This document shows, one piece after another, positions 27,613 through 36,504 of a stretch of 64,000 bases of DNA. Origin of the DNA: JAEXOD01 sp963667875 (lineage in GTDB: Bacteria; Bacteroidota; Ignavibacteria; Ignavibacteriales; Melioribacteraceae). The stretch covers positions 558,001-622,000 of the forward strand of contig CAXXGC010000013.1 of the NCBI GenBank assembly GCA_963667875.2, given 5' to 3'. The first letter of the stretch is position 1, and each line of letters begins with the position of its first letter. The notes under the pieces were generated by a model, which did no database searches, had not been told where the DNA came from, and was given only the letters and a program-made list of their open reading frames with translations. The translations under genes were made by a program, and so were the position numbers.

Positions 27613-29610
27613 ATGAAAAAACTTTTCGTACTGTTTTCCCTATTATTTACACAATTTTTGTTTGCTCAATATACTGCACAAAGTTATCTACAAACCAAAG
27701 GTGAAGTTTATTTTAAGTTTGCAATTAATGATTTAAATGAATTAAAAAATATTACTTCTGTTATATCAATTGATGATGTTAAGGGTAAAGATGTTTATGC
27801 TTATGCTAATCAAAAAGGATACGATACATTTTTAAAATACGGATATAATATTGAAGTTTTAAAACATCCCGGTGATGTTGGTAAAGTTGATATGAGCAGT
27901 AATTTTATTGAAGCCGCTAAAGGCTGGAATACATATCCAACTTATGATGCTTATCTTCAAATGATGTATGCTTTCCAGGAAAACTATGGCAGTTTATGCC
28001 AGATTGTTGATGCCGGAACAACAGTTAGCGGACGTAAAATTTTATTTGCTAAACTAAGTAAAAATGTTACTCAAAAAGAAGCTGAACCTAAATTTATGTA
28101 TAGTTCCTCTATACATGGTGATGAAACTACGGGTTATGTATTAATGCTTCGTTTAATCGATTCACTTCTTTCAACATATAATTCCAATGCTCGAATTAAA
28201 AACTTATTAGACAACTGCGAAATCTGGATTAATCCACTTGCAAATCCTGACGGTACTTACAAATCAGGTAATAGTACTGTTAATGGTGCTGTTCGTTATA
28301 ATTCAAATTATGTTGATATTAATAGAAATTTCCCTGACCCTGCTGACGGTCCCCATCCTGATGGTGAAGTATGGCAGCCTGAAACAATAATTATGATGAA
28401 TTTAGCTACAAACAATTATTTCTCTATGTCAGCTAATTTTCACGGCGGTACTGAAGTTGCAAATTATCCTTGGGATACATGGGTTCGCCGTCATACGGAT
28501 GATGCCTGGTTCCAATATATCTCTCGCGAATATGCAGACACCTGCCATAAAGTTAGCACAAGTTATATGAGTGGTTATGTTAACGGAATTACAAACGGTT
28601 ACGATTGGTATAGAGTTGCCGGTGGAAGACAAGATTATTTTACATTTTTCAAAAAAGGACGTGAAATTACTTTTGAAATTTCAAATACTAAACTTGTAGC
28701 TGCGTCAACACTTCCTACTTATTGGAATTATAATAAAAGATCTTTACTTAATTATATGGAACAATCATTATATGGAATAAAGGGTATTGTAACTGATTCT
28801 ACAACAGGCGCAAAAGTATCCGCAAAAATAGAAATACTTTCACATGATTTAAATGCTGACAGCTCTTTTACATATTCAGATTCGGAAACAGGATTTTATT
28901 CACGTCTAATTGCAGCCGGAACTTATTCTGTAAAAATTTCCGCAAATAAATATTTTCCAAAAACTATTACCGGTGTTACAGTTGCAAACCGCAGCACAAA
29001 ATTGTTGAATGTTCAACTGGTTCCAACTGATCCTATTCCTGTAGAATTAACTTCTTTTACTGCAAAAACTACAGATAATGGTACAAATTTAAATTGGTCA
29101 ACTGCAACCGAAACCAATAATAAAGGATTTGAAATTTACAAAAAATCCAGAAACCAAGATTGGCAAAAAATCGGGTTTGTTTCCGGCAACGGCACAACTA
29201 CCGAATTAAATAACTATAGTTATTTTGATAATTTAAACACAAATGGAACATATAACTATAAGTTAAAACAAATTGATTTTGATGGTTCATACAATTTTTC
29301 GCAAAGTTGCGAAGTGAGTTTTACTGCAAATTATGATTATAAATTATTTGCAAACTATCCTAATCCGTTTAACCCATCCACAGTAATTTCTTTTTCATTA
29401 CCTGTTGAATCAAAAGTAACAATTACACTTTACAATTTAATTGGTCAAAAAGTTAAAGATATTACAAATCAAGTTTATCAATCAGGCAGACATGAAATAA
29501 ATTTTAATGCCGAAAGTTTATCCGCTGGTGTATATATTTATAAATTAAATGCCGATGGAAATAACAACACACATTTTACCGCAAGTAATAAAATGATTTT
29601 AGTAAAATAA
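27613..29610 (+). CDS. Secreted M14 zinc carboxypeptidase with type IX secretion sorting tail
   Basis: 665 residues with a signal peptide ending near FLFAQ. Residues ~108-380 are an M14 carboxypeptidase domain: HGDE (His168, Glu171), the third zinc ligand in NFHGG (His277) and the catalytic glutamate in EITFEIS (~Glu355). A carboxypeptidase regulatory-like beta domain follows (GIKGIVTDSTTGAKVSAK). A further beta region leads to a C-terminal type A sorting domain starting NYPNPFNPST and ending in the usual GVYIYKL. The product should be exported and attached or released through the Por/type IX system. A strong terminator lies just downstream. Confidence 0.95.
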   Translation: MKKLFVLFSLLFTQFLFAQYTAQSYLQTKGEVYFKFAINDLNELKNITSVISIDDVKGKDVYAYANQKGYDTFLKYGYNIEVLKHPGDVGKVDMSSNFIEAAKGWNTYPTYDAYLQMMYAFQENYGSLCQIVDAGTTVSGRKILFAKLSKNVTQKEAEPKFMYSSSIHGDETTGYVLMLRLIDSLLSTYNSNARIKNLLDNCEIWINPLANPDGTYKSGNSTVNGAVRYNSNYVDINRNFPDPADGPHPDGEVWQPETIIMMNLATNNYFSMSANFHGGTEVANYPWDTWVRRHTDDAWFQYISREYADTCHKVSTSYMSGYVNGITNGYDWYRVAGGRQDYFTFFKKGREITFEISNTKLVAASTLPTYWNYNKRSLLNYMEQSLYGIKGIVTDSTTGAKVSAKIEILSHDLNADSSFTYSDSETGFYSRLIAAGTYSVKISANKYFPKTITGVTVANRSTKLLNVQLVPTDPIPVELTSFTAKTTDNGTNLNWSTATETNNKGFEIYKKSRNQDWQKIGFVSGNGTTTELNNYSYFDNLNTNGTYNYKLKQIDFDGSYNFSQSCEVSFTANYDYKLFANYPNPFNPSTVISFSLPVESKVTITLYNLIGQKVKDITNQVYQSGRHEINFNAESLSAGVYIYKLNADGNNNTHFTASNKMILVK

Positions 29611-29631
29611 TAAAATGTTTTACATGGAAAT

Positions 29632-29660
29632 AAAAAAGGCTGCTAATTGCAGCCTTTTTT
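29632..29660 (+). terminator. Strong bidirectional rho-independent terminator
   Basis: AAAAAAGGCTGC (29632-29643) and GCAGCCTTTTTT (29649-29660) pair perfectly over 12 bp with a 5 nt loop, ending in a T run. It is placed 21 bp after the M14 peptidase stop. Confidence 0.93.
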
Positions 29661-29786
29661 ATTTAAGTATAACTAATATTATTTCTTCCACTATAAGTTC
29701 AAATTCAACACTCCTCAAATGTGCTCCTGTAGGAATAATAATGCGATAATAGACATTATTACAATATGTTATGCGAATTTAAATAA

Positions 29787-29838
29787 CCCCAGCATTTATG
29801 CTGGGGGTTAAACTAAACCAAATTTTGGGCTTTAGCCC
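29787..29838. repeat. Double stem-loop repeat (CCCCAGCAT / GGGCT)
   Basis: A perfect 9 bp stem CCCCAGCAT-TT-ATGCTGGGG (29787-29806) is followed 20 nt later by GGGCT-TT-AGCCC (29827-29838). It is probably a REP-like dispersed element; it might also help end transcription of the minus-strand saccharopine gene. Confidence 0.6.
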
Positions 29839-29914
29839 TGATTGTTTTATCACATTCATTTGCAGTTTACAATAGAACATCTCTTGTTTTTGTTTCTATT
29901 GCAAAATCCGGAAT

Positions 29915-31234
29915 CTAAATCTCTTTTGTTGTTTCAACAAATTTAATATTCATTTTTTCCAGCTCATCCATTACAGGTAAATAAATTTCTGGTAAAACCG
30001 GTATATGAACACCTGTCAGATTAATTTTATTTTCCAACATTAATTTAACAGCAATAGCGGCCGGTAAACTAACCGTACGTGCCATTGCGGAATCCCCGTC
30101 TTTAATTCCAAAATCCAACAATAATGAAGTAACTGCTTCTTTTTTGTTTGGATATTCTGCAATAAAATCGTGTTGTAAAACAATCATGTCAACTTCGCCT
30201 TTTTTATACGGCATTAACTCTAACATTCTGTTAGCCAATATATCAAGATATGTTGGATCTCCTTCAACAACTACATTGCTAAAAAATCCGAGCCATTCGA
30301 ATTTTGAAATAATTTCCGAATCGCTTGCTAATTCCAATTTTTTACATAAACTTTCCTTAACCTTATTAGGATCATTTTCACCAATTAAGCAGCCAACAAC
30401 TTCAACAAATGGTTTATTTTTTAATTCCGGTCTAATTGTATCATCCAAAAATCCTAATTTAGAAATATTAAAAATCGTATCACACCATCCAATATTTCTA
30501 AATGTGCCGCGGAAAATTGTTTTAGAATCCTGAAGCCCGTATAATTCCTTATACAGCATCGAATCTCTGTTAGGATAAACTTCCAATTCCCCTATTCCAT
30601 TAACTTCTTTCAGCCAATGGTTTTTAAACAAATTTTTTCCTTCTATACTAACTTCTTCACCATTTTTTAAGAAATGGGAATTATTCCGGCCCGCTAAAAC
30701 TACTCCACGAGGACTCCAAGAGAACTTATAACCAAATGGATTATCATTACAATCAGGTGCTGGTAATCCTCCGCATATCGATTCAAAGGAGATAACTTTT
30801 CCGCCTTTGTTTTTAATTTCGTCAATTATTTTCATAGCACTCATGTGGTCAATACCGGGATCAAGGCCAATTTCATTTAAAAATAATAAACCTTTTGCTT
30901 TTGCTTCTTCATCCAATGCTTTCATTGCAGGACTTACGTAAGACGTTGTAACCAAGTGTTTATTATGTTTAAGGCAAAATCCTGCTACTTTAACATGATA
31001 AATATACGGTAATAGACTAATTGCAATATCGGTTTCTTTAATAATATTTTCTAATTTTAATTCATCTTTAACATCAAGCTCAACAGCAACACCATTTACA
31101 TGATTATCAATTAATACAGCCGCTTTACTTACCGTACGGCTTGCTACAGTAACTTTAATATCATTTTGATCTAACAAATAACGAACAATAGGTTTAGTAA
31201 CCAAACCGGCTCCTAACACTAAAACATTTTTCAT
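29915..31234 (-). CDS. Saccharopine dehydrogenase, glutamate-forming type (SDH half of lysine degradation)
   Basis: 439 residues of the Lys9/SDH family, converting saccharopine to aminoadipate semialdehyde and glutamate, or the reverse. The N-terminal Rossmann motif VLGAGLVTKP and the block NEIGLDPGIDHMSAMK are diagnostic, followed by CGGLPAPDCNDNPFGYKFSWSP, which is highly conserved in SDH/Lys9. It sits 35 bp after the lysine-ketoglutarate reductase gene. The two correspond to the two halves of the eukaryotic bifunctional AASS enzyme. AAGGAG precedes the ATG. Direction (catabolic) is inferred from the pairing. Confidence 0.92.
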   Translation of the reverse strand: MKNVLVLGAGLVTKPIVRYLLDQNDIKVTVASRTVSKAAVLIDNHVNGVAVELDVKDELKLENIIKETDIAISLLPYIYHVKVAGFCLKHNKHLVTTSYVSPAMKALDEEAKAKGLLFLNEIGLDPGIDHMSAMKIIDEIKNKGGKVISFESICGGLPAPDCNDNPFGYKFSWSPRGVVLAGRNNSHFLKNGEEVSIEGKNLFKNHWLKEVNGIGELEVYPNRDSMLYKELYGLQDSKTIFRGTFRNIGWCDTIFNISKLGFLDDTIRPELKNKPFVEVVGCLIGENDPNKVKESLCKKLELASDSEIISKFEWLGFFSNVVVEGDPTYLDILANRMLELMPYKKGEVDMIVLQHDFIAEYPNKKEAVTSLLLDFGIKDGDSAMARTVSLPAAIAVKLMLENKINLTGVHIPVLPEIYLPVMDELEKMNIKFVETTKEI

Positions 31235-31269
31235 AACTTACTCCTTATCTTTTTAAAATAGATGTAATT

Positions 31270-32559
31270 TTATAAATATTTTTCCATATATCTGTAATTT
31301 GGGGTAAACTCCCCATTTAATAATATTATTGCATTTTTAATTTCCGAACAAATTTTAAGATTTTCAAATGTTTCCGCAAAATCATTATCGGCAATTGCTC
31401 CAATAAAAGGGAGCAAAGAGTCACTAAAAGTATTTGAAGCATCACGCGGTAATTCGCATGGCAGGTTATCAACAGCCATGTTAACTACACCTTTTCCTTC
31501 GTAACCCATAATAAATGAATCAGATTCAGGATTATAAACATAAGCCGGTTCATCCGGTTTTGTAGATTGATTTGTAATTTCAATTGCTCCGTCAATATCA
31601 CAGCTGATATCACTTATCAGCACTAAATTGTTTGGAGTATTTTTTAAAAACTCTTTTGTAACTAATCGCGGATATCTATCATCCCAATAAATTGCATTAA
31701 TTAATATAGTTATATCCGGTAAATATTTTTCAAATTTCGATTTGTATTTAGTCGGATTTTTAAAATAATCTTGTAATTCAAATTGGTTGTTATTGTCAAT
31801 CGGTTCAACCAAATCCTTTTCGGCAAAGATGACTTTGTAAACAAAATTATTTGCGTTTTCCAAAGGAATATTTTTTATTTCATCAGCACTAATTTGTTTA
31901 AAAGGTAATAAATCAAAAACCTCCTGTGCTCCTTTTGAAACGTTTCCGTAACCGGCAAAACCAAAAATAAGCGGTTTATTTAAATGGTCAATACCATCTC
32001 TGGTAATTTCTTCACCTATTTCTTTAATAGCTTTTTTGGCTTCATCCAAATCCCTATACTCATAAGCAGGTTTAATTTTTAAGAATATAGTCTCTTTTCC
32101 TAAATGTTTTAATCTTTGTCCAAGACCATGAAATGCATCAATCATTCCCGCCAGACCGGCAAATCGGCCAAAAAAGACAAGTCTACGTCCCGACTGATCT
32201 TTAATACACTCATAATCAATTAATGTACATTTTAGGTCCATTAATTTTTTTAATAAAGGCATATTGTATTTTTGCCCTTTAATAGTATGCGAAAAAAACA
32301 TATAAGTTTTTTTCGGTAATAATAAATTAACAGGTATTTCTTTTACAGCAATAATAGTTTTACATTCACTTAAATCATCGTTAATCTTAGCACCGTCCAA
32401 AACATATTCTTCATCTGAATATGCCCTTTTTGGAAAGGGCTGCACAATAACATCAATTCCCCATTCGTTTTTAATTTTTTTTACTGCTTCTGGAATAATA
32501 GGTACACGGACTTCCCATTTGTTTTTGTCTTCCCTTCTAATACCAATAATTTTATTCAT
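31270..32559 (-). CDS. Lysine-ketoglutarate reductase-type saccharopine dehydrogenase (LKR half)
   Basis: About 429 residues, related to the N-terminal half of alpha-aminoadipic semialdehyde synthase, which condenses lysine with 2-oxoglutarate. Recognisable blocks: IGIRREDKNKWEVRVP (N-terminal AlaDh/PNT domain), SHTIKGQKYNMPLL, DYECI...RLVFFGRFAGLAGMIDA, and FGFAGYGNVSKGAQEV (nucleotide-binding). The frame is open to a TTG at 32571; I use the ATG at 32559. It is followed by the SDH gene, giving a complete saccharopine pathway core. The next enzyme, an aminoadipate semialdehyde dehydrogenase, is not in the window. Confidence 0.88.
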   Translation of the reverse strand: MNKIIGIRREDKNKWEVRVPIIPEAVKKIKNEWGIDVIVQPFPKRAYSDEEYVLDGAKINDDLSECKTIIAVKEIPVNLLLPKKTYMFFSHTIKGQKYNMPLLKKLMDLKCTLIDYECIKDQSGRRLVFFGRFAGLAGMIDAFHGLGQRLKHLGKETIFLKIKPAYEYRDLDEAKKAIKEIGEEITRDGIDHLNKPLIFGFAGYGNVSKGAQEVFDLLPFKQISADEIKNIPLENANNFVYKVIFAEKDLVEPIDNNNQFELQDYFKNPTKYKSKFEKYLPDITILINAIYWDDRYPRLVTKEFLKNTPNNLVLISDISCDIDGAIEITNQSTKPDEPAYVYNPESDSFIMGYEGKGVVNMAVDNLPCELPRDASNTFSDSLLPFIGAIADNDFAETFENLKICSEIKNAIILLNGEFTPNYRYMEKYL

Positions 32560-32688
32560 AAGCACCCGCAATTAAGATTGATTAATCATGTTTGTTTAAT
32601 TTCGTCAAATTCGCAACAACTATCAAGAAAAGATTTATCAAATTGATTATTTTTGCTTAAATTTATGTTGAATATTTTGGAATTAATT

Positions 32689-33378
32689 ATGAATGATTTG
32701 GGTAAACTTTATATTGTATCAACTCCAATTGGAAATCTGGGAGATATTACTCTACGTGCCATTGAAACGCTAAAACAAGTTGATTTTGTAATTTGTGAAG
32801 ATACAAGAGTAAGCGGTATTTTATTAAAAAAATATGAAATTGAAAATCAATTATATGTTCTAAATGCAGGTAATGAAGAACGTAAAATAGATAATTATAT
32901 AAAACATATATTAGAAGGTAAAAGTGCGGCTTTAATTTCCGATGCCGGAACTCCTACTATTTCCGATCCGGGATGTAGATTAGTTAGCAAAGCAAAAAAA
33001 GCCGGAATTAATATTGTGGGCGTTCCCGGGGCAAATGCCGCTATTTTAGCAATGAGTATAAGTGGTATTCCATCCGATTCGTTTATATACGAAGGATTTT
33101 TACCTCAAAAAAAAGGACGCCAAACTAAAATAAAACAACTGGCTGAAGAAGAAAGAACTATAATTCTTTATGAATCGATGTACCGTATTGAAAAATTGAT
33201 TAATGAACTTAACGAATATATGCCGGCAAGAATTATATTGGTTTATAGAGAACTTACAAAAATGTTTGAAGAATGTTGGGAAGGTACACCTCAAGAAATA
33301 TTAACCGATTTTGACCTAAAAACCGTTAAGGGTGAATTTGTTGTAATAATTGCCCCTAAAAAATGGCGAGTTGAATAA
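32689..33378 (+). CDS. rsmI: 16S rRNA (cytidine1402-2'-O)-methyltransferase
   Basis: SAM-dependent TP-methylase-fold enzyme that modifies C1402 of 16S rRNA. The N-terminal LYIVSTPIGNLGDITLRA and CEDTRVSG are RsmI signatures, followed by ISDAGTPTISDPG and VPGANAAILAMSISG. Starts at 32653 (TTG), 32665 (ATG) and 32689 (ATG) are possible; the last has GGA upstream and begins just before the conserved block, giving 229 residues. It is a single gene divergent from the saccharopine pair. Confidence 0.93.
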   Translation: MNDLGKLYIVSTPIGNLGDITLRAIETLKQVDFVICEDTRVSGILLKKYEIENQLYVLNAGNEERKIDNYIKHILEGKSAALISDAGTPTISDPGCRLVSKAKKAGINIVGVPGANAAILAMSISGIPSDSFIYEGFLPQKKGRQTKIKQLAEEERTIILYESMYRIEKLINELNEYMPARIILVYRELTKMFEECWEGTPQEILTDFDLKTVKGEFVVIIAPKKWRVE

Positions 33379-33690
33379 ATTAATTATGTTATAAACTGAT
33401 TGTTTTAAAATTAGGGAACTAATGATTAAGCGGAGAGAAACAAACCGACTTCATAGAAGTCGAACGTTTGTAATCCAATAAATACCCAAGCACTTCATAG
33501 AAGGGCCATGTTTGTAATCTGAATCAACACAACAAAACCCTGGACTCAAGACGAGTTCCGCTTATACTCTATTCCTTTACCACTTTTCATAAATTCCTCA
33601 ATTTCCACACAGATGGTATTTGTTTGTGTTTTAATTTATAATTTATAATTTGTTTTAATTCCCCCACTATGCCCATAAACCTAATTTAAT
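33379..33690. other. 312 bp gap with a palindromic tandem repeat
   Basis: Holds CGACTTC-ATA-GAAGTCG (33446-33462) followed by CGTTTGTAATCC, and about 30 bp on a decayed second copy (CACTTCATAGAAGGG, then TGTTTGTAATCT). No terminator with a T run and no gene seen. Confidence 0.6.
33446..33520. repeat. Hairpin repeat, intact copy plus decayed copy
   Basis: The first copy has a perfect 7 bp stem with a 3 nt loop and the tail GTTTGTAATCC. The second copy keeps the core CTTCATAGAAG and tail GTTTGTAATCT but has lost the outer pairs. The tail also recurs at 50040-50050. Confidence 0.6.
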
Positions 33691-34212
33691 TTATTCGCTA
33701 TCGTATTCAATTAACGAATGAACATCATATTTTTCTAATTTTTTACCACCGTTTAAAAAGGTCAGATCAATCAAAAAAGAAATTTGAACTATTTCGGCAC
33801 CAAGTTTTTCTACCAATTTACAAGCAGCTTCCATTGTACCACCGGTTGCAAGTAAATCATCGTGCAATAAAACTTTGTCACCTGCGTTTATTGCATCTTT
33901 ATGAATTTCAATTGAATCACTGCCATATTCCAAAAAATAAGTTTCACTTATTGTAACCGATGGTAATTTACCGGGTTTACGAATAGGCACAAATCCGGCT
34001 CCAAGTTTAACTGCAAGTGCCCCGCCTAAAATAAACCCGCGCGATTCGATTCCAACAACTTTAGTAATTCCTTTGTCTTTTGCCAAATCATAAAGCTTAT
34101 TTAATGCTTCTTCAATTCCGGCAGGATTGCTTAACAAAGTTGTAATATCTCTAAATACAATTCCTTCTTTGGGAAAATTAGGAATACTTCTAATTAATTC
34201 TTTCAATTCCAT
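33691..34212 (-). CDS. apt: Adenine phosphoribosyltransferase
   Basis: Salvages adenine to AMP with PRPP. NFPKEGIVFRDITTLL is the Apt N-terminal block, GIESRGFILG is characteristic, and VLLHDDLLATGGTM is the PRPP loop. The frame reaches 34275, but the ATG at 34212 has a consensus AGGAGG site and gives the normal 174 residues. It begins inside the 3' end of the PolX-like gene by 23 bases, so its translation is probably coupled to that gene. Confidence 0.95.
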   Translation of the reverse strand: MELKELIRSIPNFPKEGIVFRDITTLLSNPAGIEEALNKLYDLAKDKGITKVVGIESRGFILGGALAVKLGAGFVPIRKPGKLPSVTISETYFLEYGSDSIEIHKDAINAGDKVLLHDDLLATGGTMEAACKLVEKLGAEIVQISFLIDLTFLNGGKKLEKYDVHSLIEYDSE

Positions 34213-35905
34213 ATAACCTCCTGTTAAATTTTCTCGAAACTTTTCTATTAATATAAAGAATAAAATCATCCACATCCAAACAATTTATCACTTCATTTAA
34301 CTGGATACCCCCTTTTCGGGCAATTTTAACACCATATTGCAGCACTTGTATTTCAGATGTTGCATGAGCGTCAGGATTTATGCAAAATTTACAACCTTTA
34401 TCTCTTGCATAATAAATATTCCTCCAATCAAGATCCAATCGTGAAGGAGCGGAATTAATTTCAATTGCCACATCATTTTGCACGCATGCATCTAATATTT
34501 TAAATATATCTAGTTCGTATGATTTTCTTCTTAACAATACTCTCCCGGTAACGTGCCCAATTACATCAGTATAAGGATTTTCAATGGCTTTAATTATTCT
34601 ATTTGTCATTTCCTCTTTGCTCATATCAAAGCGTGAATGAACTGAGGCAATAACATAATCAAGTTCCTTTAGAATACTATTATCATAATCCAAATTACCA
34701 TCAGGTAAAATGTCACTTTCAATTCCATGGAATAAATATGTACCGTCTATTTTTGTTAATCTATTAACATGTTCTCTTTGTTTTAATAGTCTTTCTTCGT
34801 TTAGACCATTTGCATAAAACGCAGATTTACTGTGATCGGAAATAACATTGTATATTAATCCATTATTGGCACTTTCAGCAAGCATCTCTTCAGGAGATGC
34901 TAACCCATCTGAATATGTTGTATGAAAATGGATTAATCCTTTAATATCCTTTAATAATAAATTACTATTTAGTTCAAGTTCATTTATATAAGGGATAACT
35001 TCAATTTCTCTTACTTCGTTATTTAAATATTTTAAGTTGTTTGATTTAAATAAATCATTTTCATTATTAAAATCTTTAATATCAAAATTGCCAAAATAAT
35101 TTTTAATAAATTCCGATGATCCGGTTTTAATAAATTTTACGTAATTATATTTCTTTTCGGAATTACATAAATAAACAGTAATATGATTATTATTTCCAAT
35201 TAAAAGTTCATATTCGCAATAGTTCTCAAAATTTTGGTAGGAATTGATAACATATTTATCTTTTACGGCTTCAATAAAATCGGAATTGTTATTTAATAAC
35301 ACAATAACTTCCGATTTTGAAATAACTTCCATATTTCTGGTTAGCTCGCCAACAACTTCAACTTTAATAATTAGAGGATTGGTTAATAAAAAATTAATTA
35401 AATTATTAACCATTATTGAAGCTTTGCTAAGCAGAAGTTTATATCTATCCTTTTTAATTCTTTTGATTTCTAATAGCATCTCGCTTGCAAATTTTTCAGT
35501 AATTCCTTTTACCTCAAGAATTTTACCGGAAATACAATCCTGTTCCAATTCGTCAAGTGTTTGAACATTAAGAGTATCATAAATACTTTTTATCTTTTTT
35601 AATCCCAAGCCCTTAATTTTTAACATATCAAAAATACCGACCGGAGCTTTATTTAACAACTCTTCGTAAATTGATACACTATTAGTATCAGCAAATTCCT
35701 TTATAAAGTCCTGCAATCCTTTTCCAATTCCCTTTACATTTGTATAGGCACCTGAATTGTATAATTCAAAAAATTTACCATCATACGATTCAACAATTTC
35801 CGCACCTTTTGAGTAGGCCAAAATCTTAAATTTATTTTCATCATTAAATTCAAGCAGTTTAGCTGTTTTGTTTAATAGCTCAATAAGTCTTTCTTCATCT
35901 ATCAT
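34190..35905 (-). CDS. polX: PolX-like protein: HhH region, degenerate polymerase palm, intact-looking PHP domain
   Basis: 571 residues with the PolX layout. An N-terminal 8-kDa-like and helix-hairpin-helix part (VKGIGKGLQDFI, IKGLGLKKIKSI) is followed by a nucleotidyltransferase palm. At ~320-571 is a C-terminal PHP domain with HFHTTYSDG, SDHSKS, IESDI, HSRFDMS, GHVTGR and NPDAHA. In working PolX enzymes the palm carries GSxRR and a DxD pair. Here the aligned stretch reads VGELTRNMEVISKSEVIV, with neither aspartate, so polymerase activity is probably lost while the metal-dependent PHP phosphoesterase/nuclease site remains. It overlaps the PAP2 gene by four bases and apt by 23. Confidence 0.82.
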   Translation of the reverse strand: MIDEERLIELLNKTAKLLEFNDENKFKILAYSKGAEIVESYDGKFFELYNSGAYTNVKGIGKGLQDFIKEFADTNSVSIYEELLNKAPVGIFDMLKIKGLGLKKIKSIYDTLNVQTLDELEQDCISGKILEVKGITEKFASEMLLEIKRIKKDRYKLLLSKASIMVNNLINFLLTNPLIIKVEVVGELTRNMEVISKSEVIVLLNNNSDFIEAVKDKYVINSYQNFENYCEYELLIGNNNHITVYLCNSEKKYNYVKFIKTGSSEFIKNYFGNFDIKDFNNENDLFKSNNLKYLNNEVREIEVIPYINELELNSNLLLKDIKGLIHFHTTYSDGLASPEEMLAESANNGLIYNVISDHSKSAFYANGLNEERLLKQREHVNRLTKIDGTYLFHGIESDILPDGNLDYDNSILKELDYVIASVHSRFDMSKEEMTNRIIKAIENPYTDVIGHVTGRVLLRRKSYELDIFKILDACVQNDVAIEINSAPSRLDLDWRNIYYARDKGCKFCINPDAHATSEIQVLQYGVKIARKGGIQLNEVINCLDVDDFILYINRKVSRKFNRRLYGIERIN

Positions 35906-36486
35906 AATGGATTAGAACCAAATATTATTAATTGTAATAAAGTTAATAAAAAACCAAATAAAAATCCTGCTACAATTTGTGCAACTGTGTGCATTTTTAA
36001 TCTTAAACGTGCCCAAGCAAGAATAATGGCTATTGGAATTAAGTAATATGCAAAAATACTGTTAAAATAAAACAAGGCAGCCATTGGAGCCGAAATTCCA
36101 ATCATATGTGCACTTATTTTCCATTGTTTATTTATTTGAATTAATAAAGTAGTATTTATTACATAAATAACCCATATAGATGTAAATTGTGTAGAATAAA
36201 GCATTAGTTTTGAAAACACAAAACCAACCAAACATAAAATAATTCCAATATTATATAAAGTTGTTCTTTCTTCCTTTATTGAAGCATCATAATCCTGAAC
36301 TTTTCCAAACTTTTTAAATAAAATAAATATGGCTATTGGAATAATTAATGTTAACAGCAAAGATAATACTATTGGTATACTTTTCTCTTTTTCATAATTT
36401 AACGCTGTCCAAACAAATAATAACAACGTAAAAGTTGGAGGTACAAATAAATATGAAGCATATTGGGCAATTTTATTTTTAATCAA
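35902..36486 (-). CDS. PAP2-like membrane phosphatase family protein
   Basis: 194 residues with about six membrane helices. The PAP2 pattern is recognisable but loose: DASIKEERTT (first motif region), KISAHMIG (second, with the histidine) and ARLRLKMHTVAQIVAG (third, with Arg and His). Likely acts on a lipid or isoprenoid phosphate; the substrate is unknown. The start is TTG, preceded by AAGGA at seven bases; no ATG is available. It lies between dusB and the PolX-like gene and shares four bases with the latter. Confidence 0.75.
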   Translation of the reverse strand: MIKNKIAQYASYLFVPPTFTLLLFVWTALNYEKEKSIPIVLSLLLTLIIPIAIFILFKKFGKVQDYDASIKEERTTLYNIGIILCLVGFVFSKLMLYSTQFTSIWVIYVINTTLLIQINKQWKISAHMIGISAPMAALFYFNSIFAYYLIPIAIILAWARLRLKMHTVAQIVAGFLFGFLLTLLQLIIFGSNPL

Positions 36487-36504
36487 AATAACATCCTTAA
36501 TAAA

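Larger units (their letters stand above)
29611..29914. other. 304 bp gap with terminator and palindromic repeat pair
   Basis: Between convergent genes. It holds the perfect terminator at 29632-29660 and the double stem-loop at 29787-29838. Nothing else is recognised. Confidence 0.7.
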
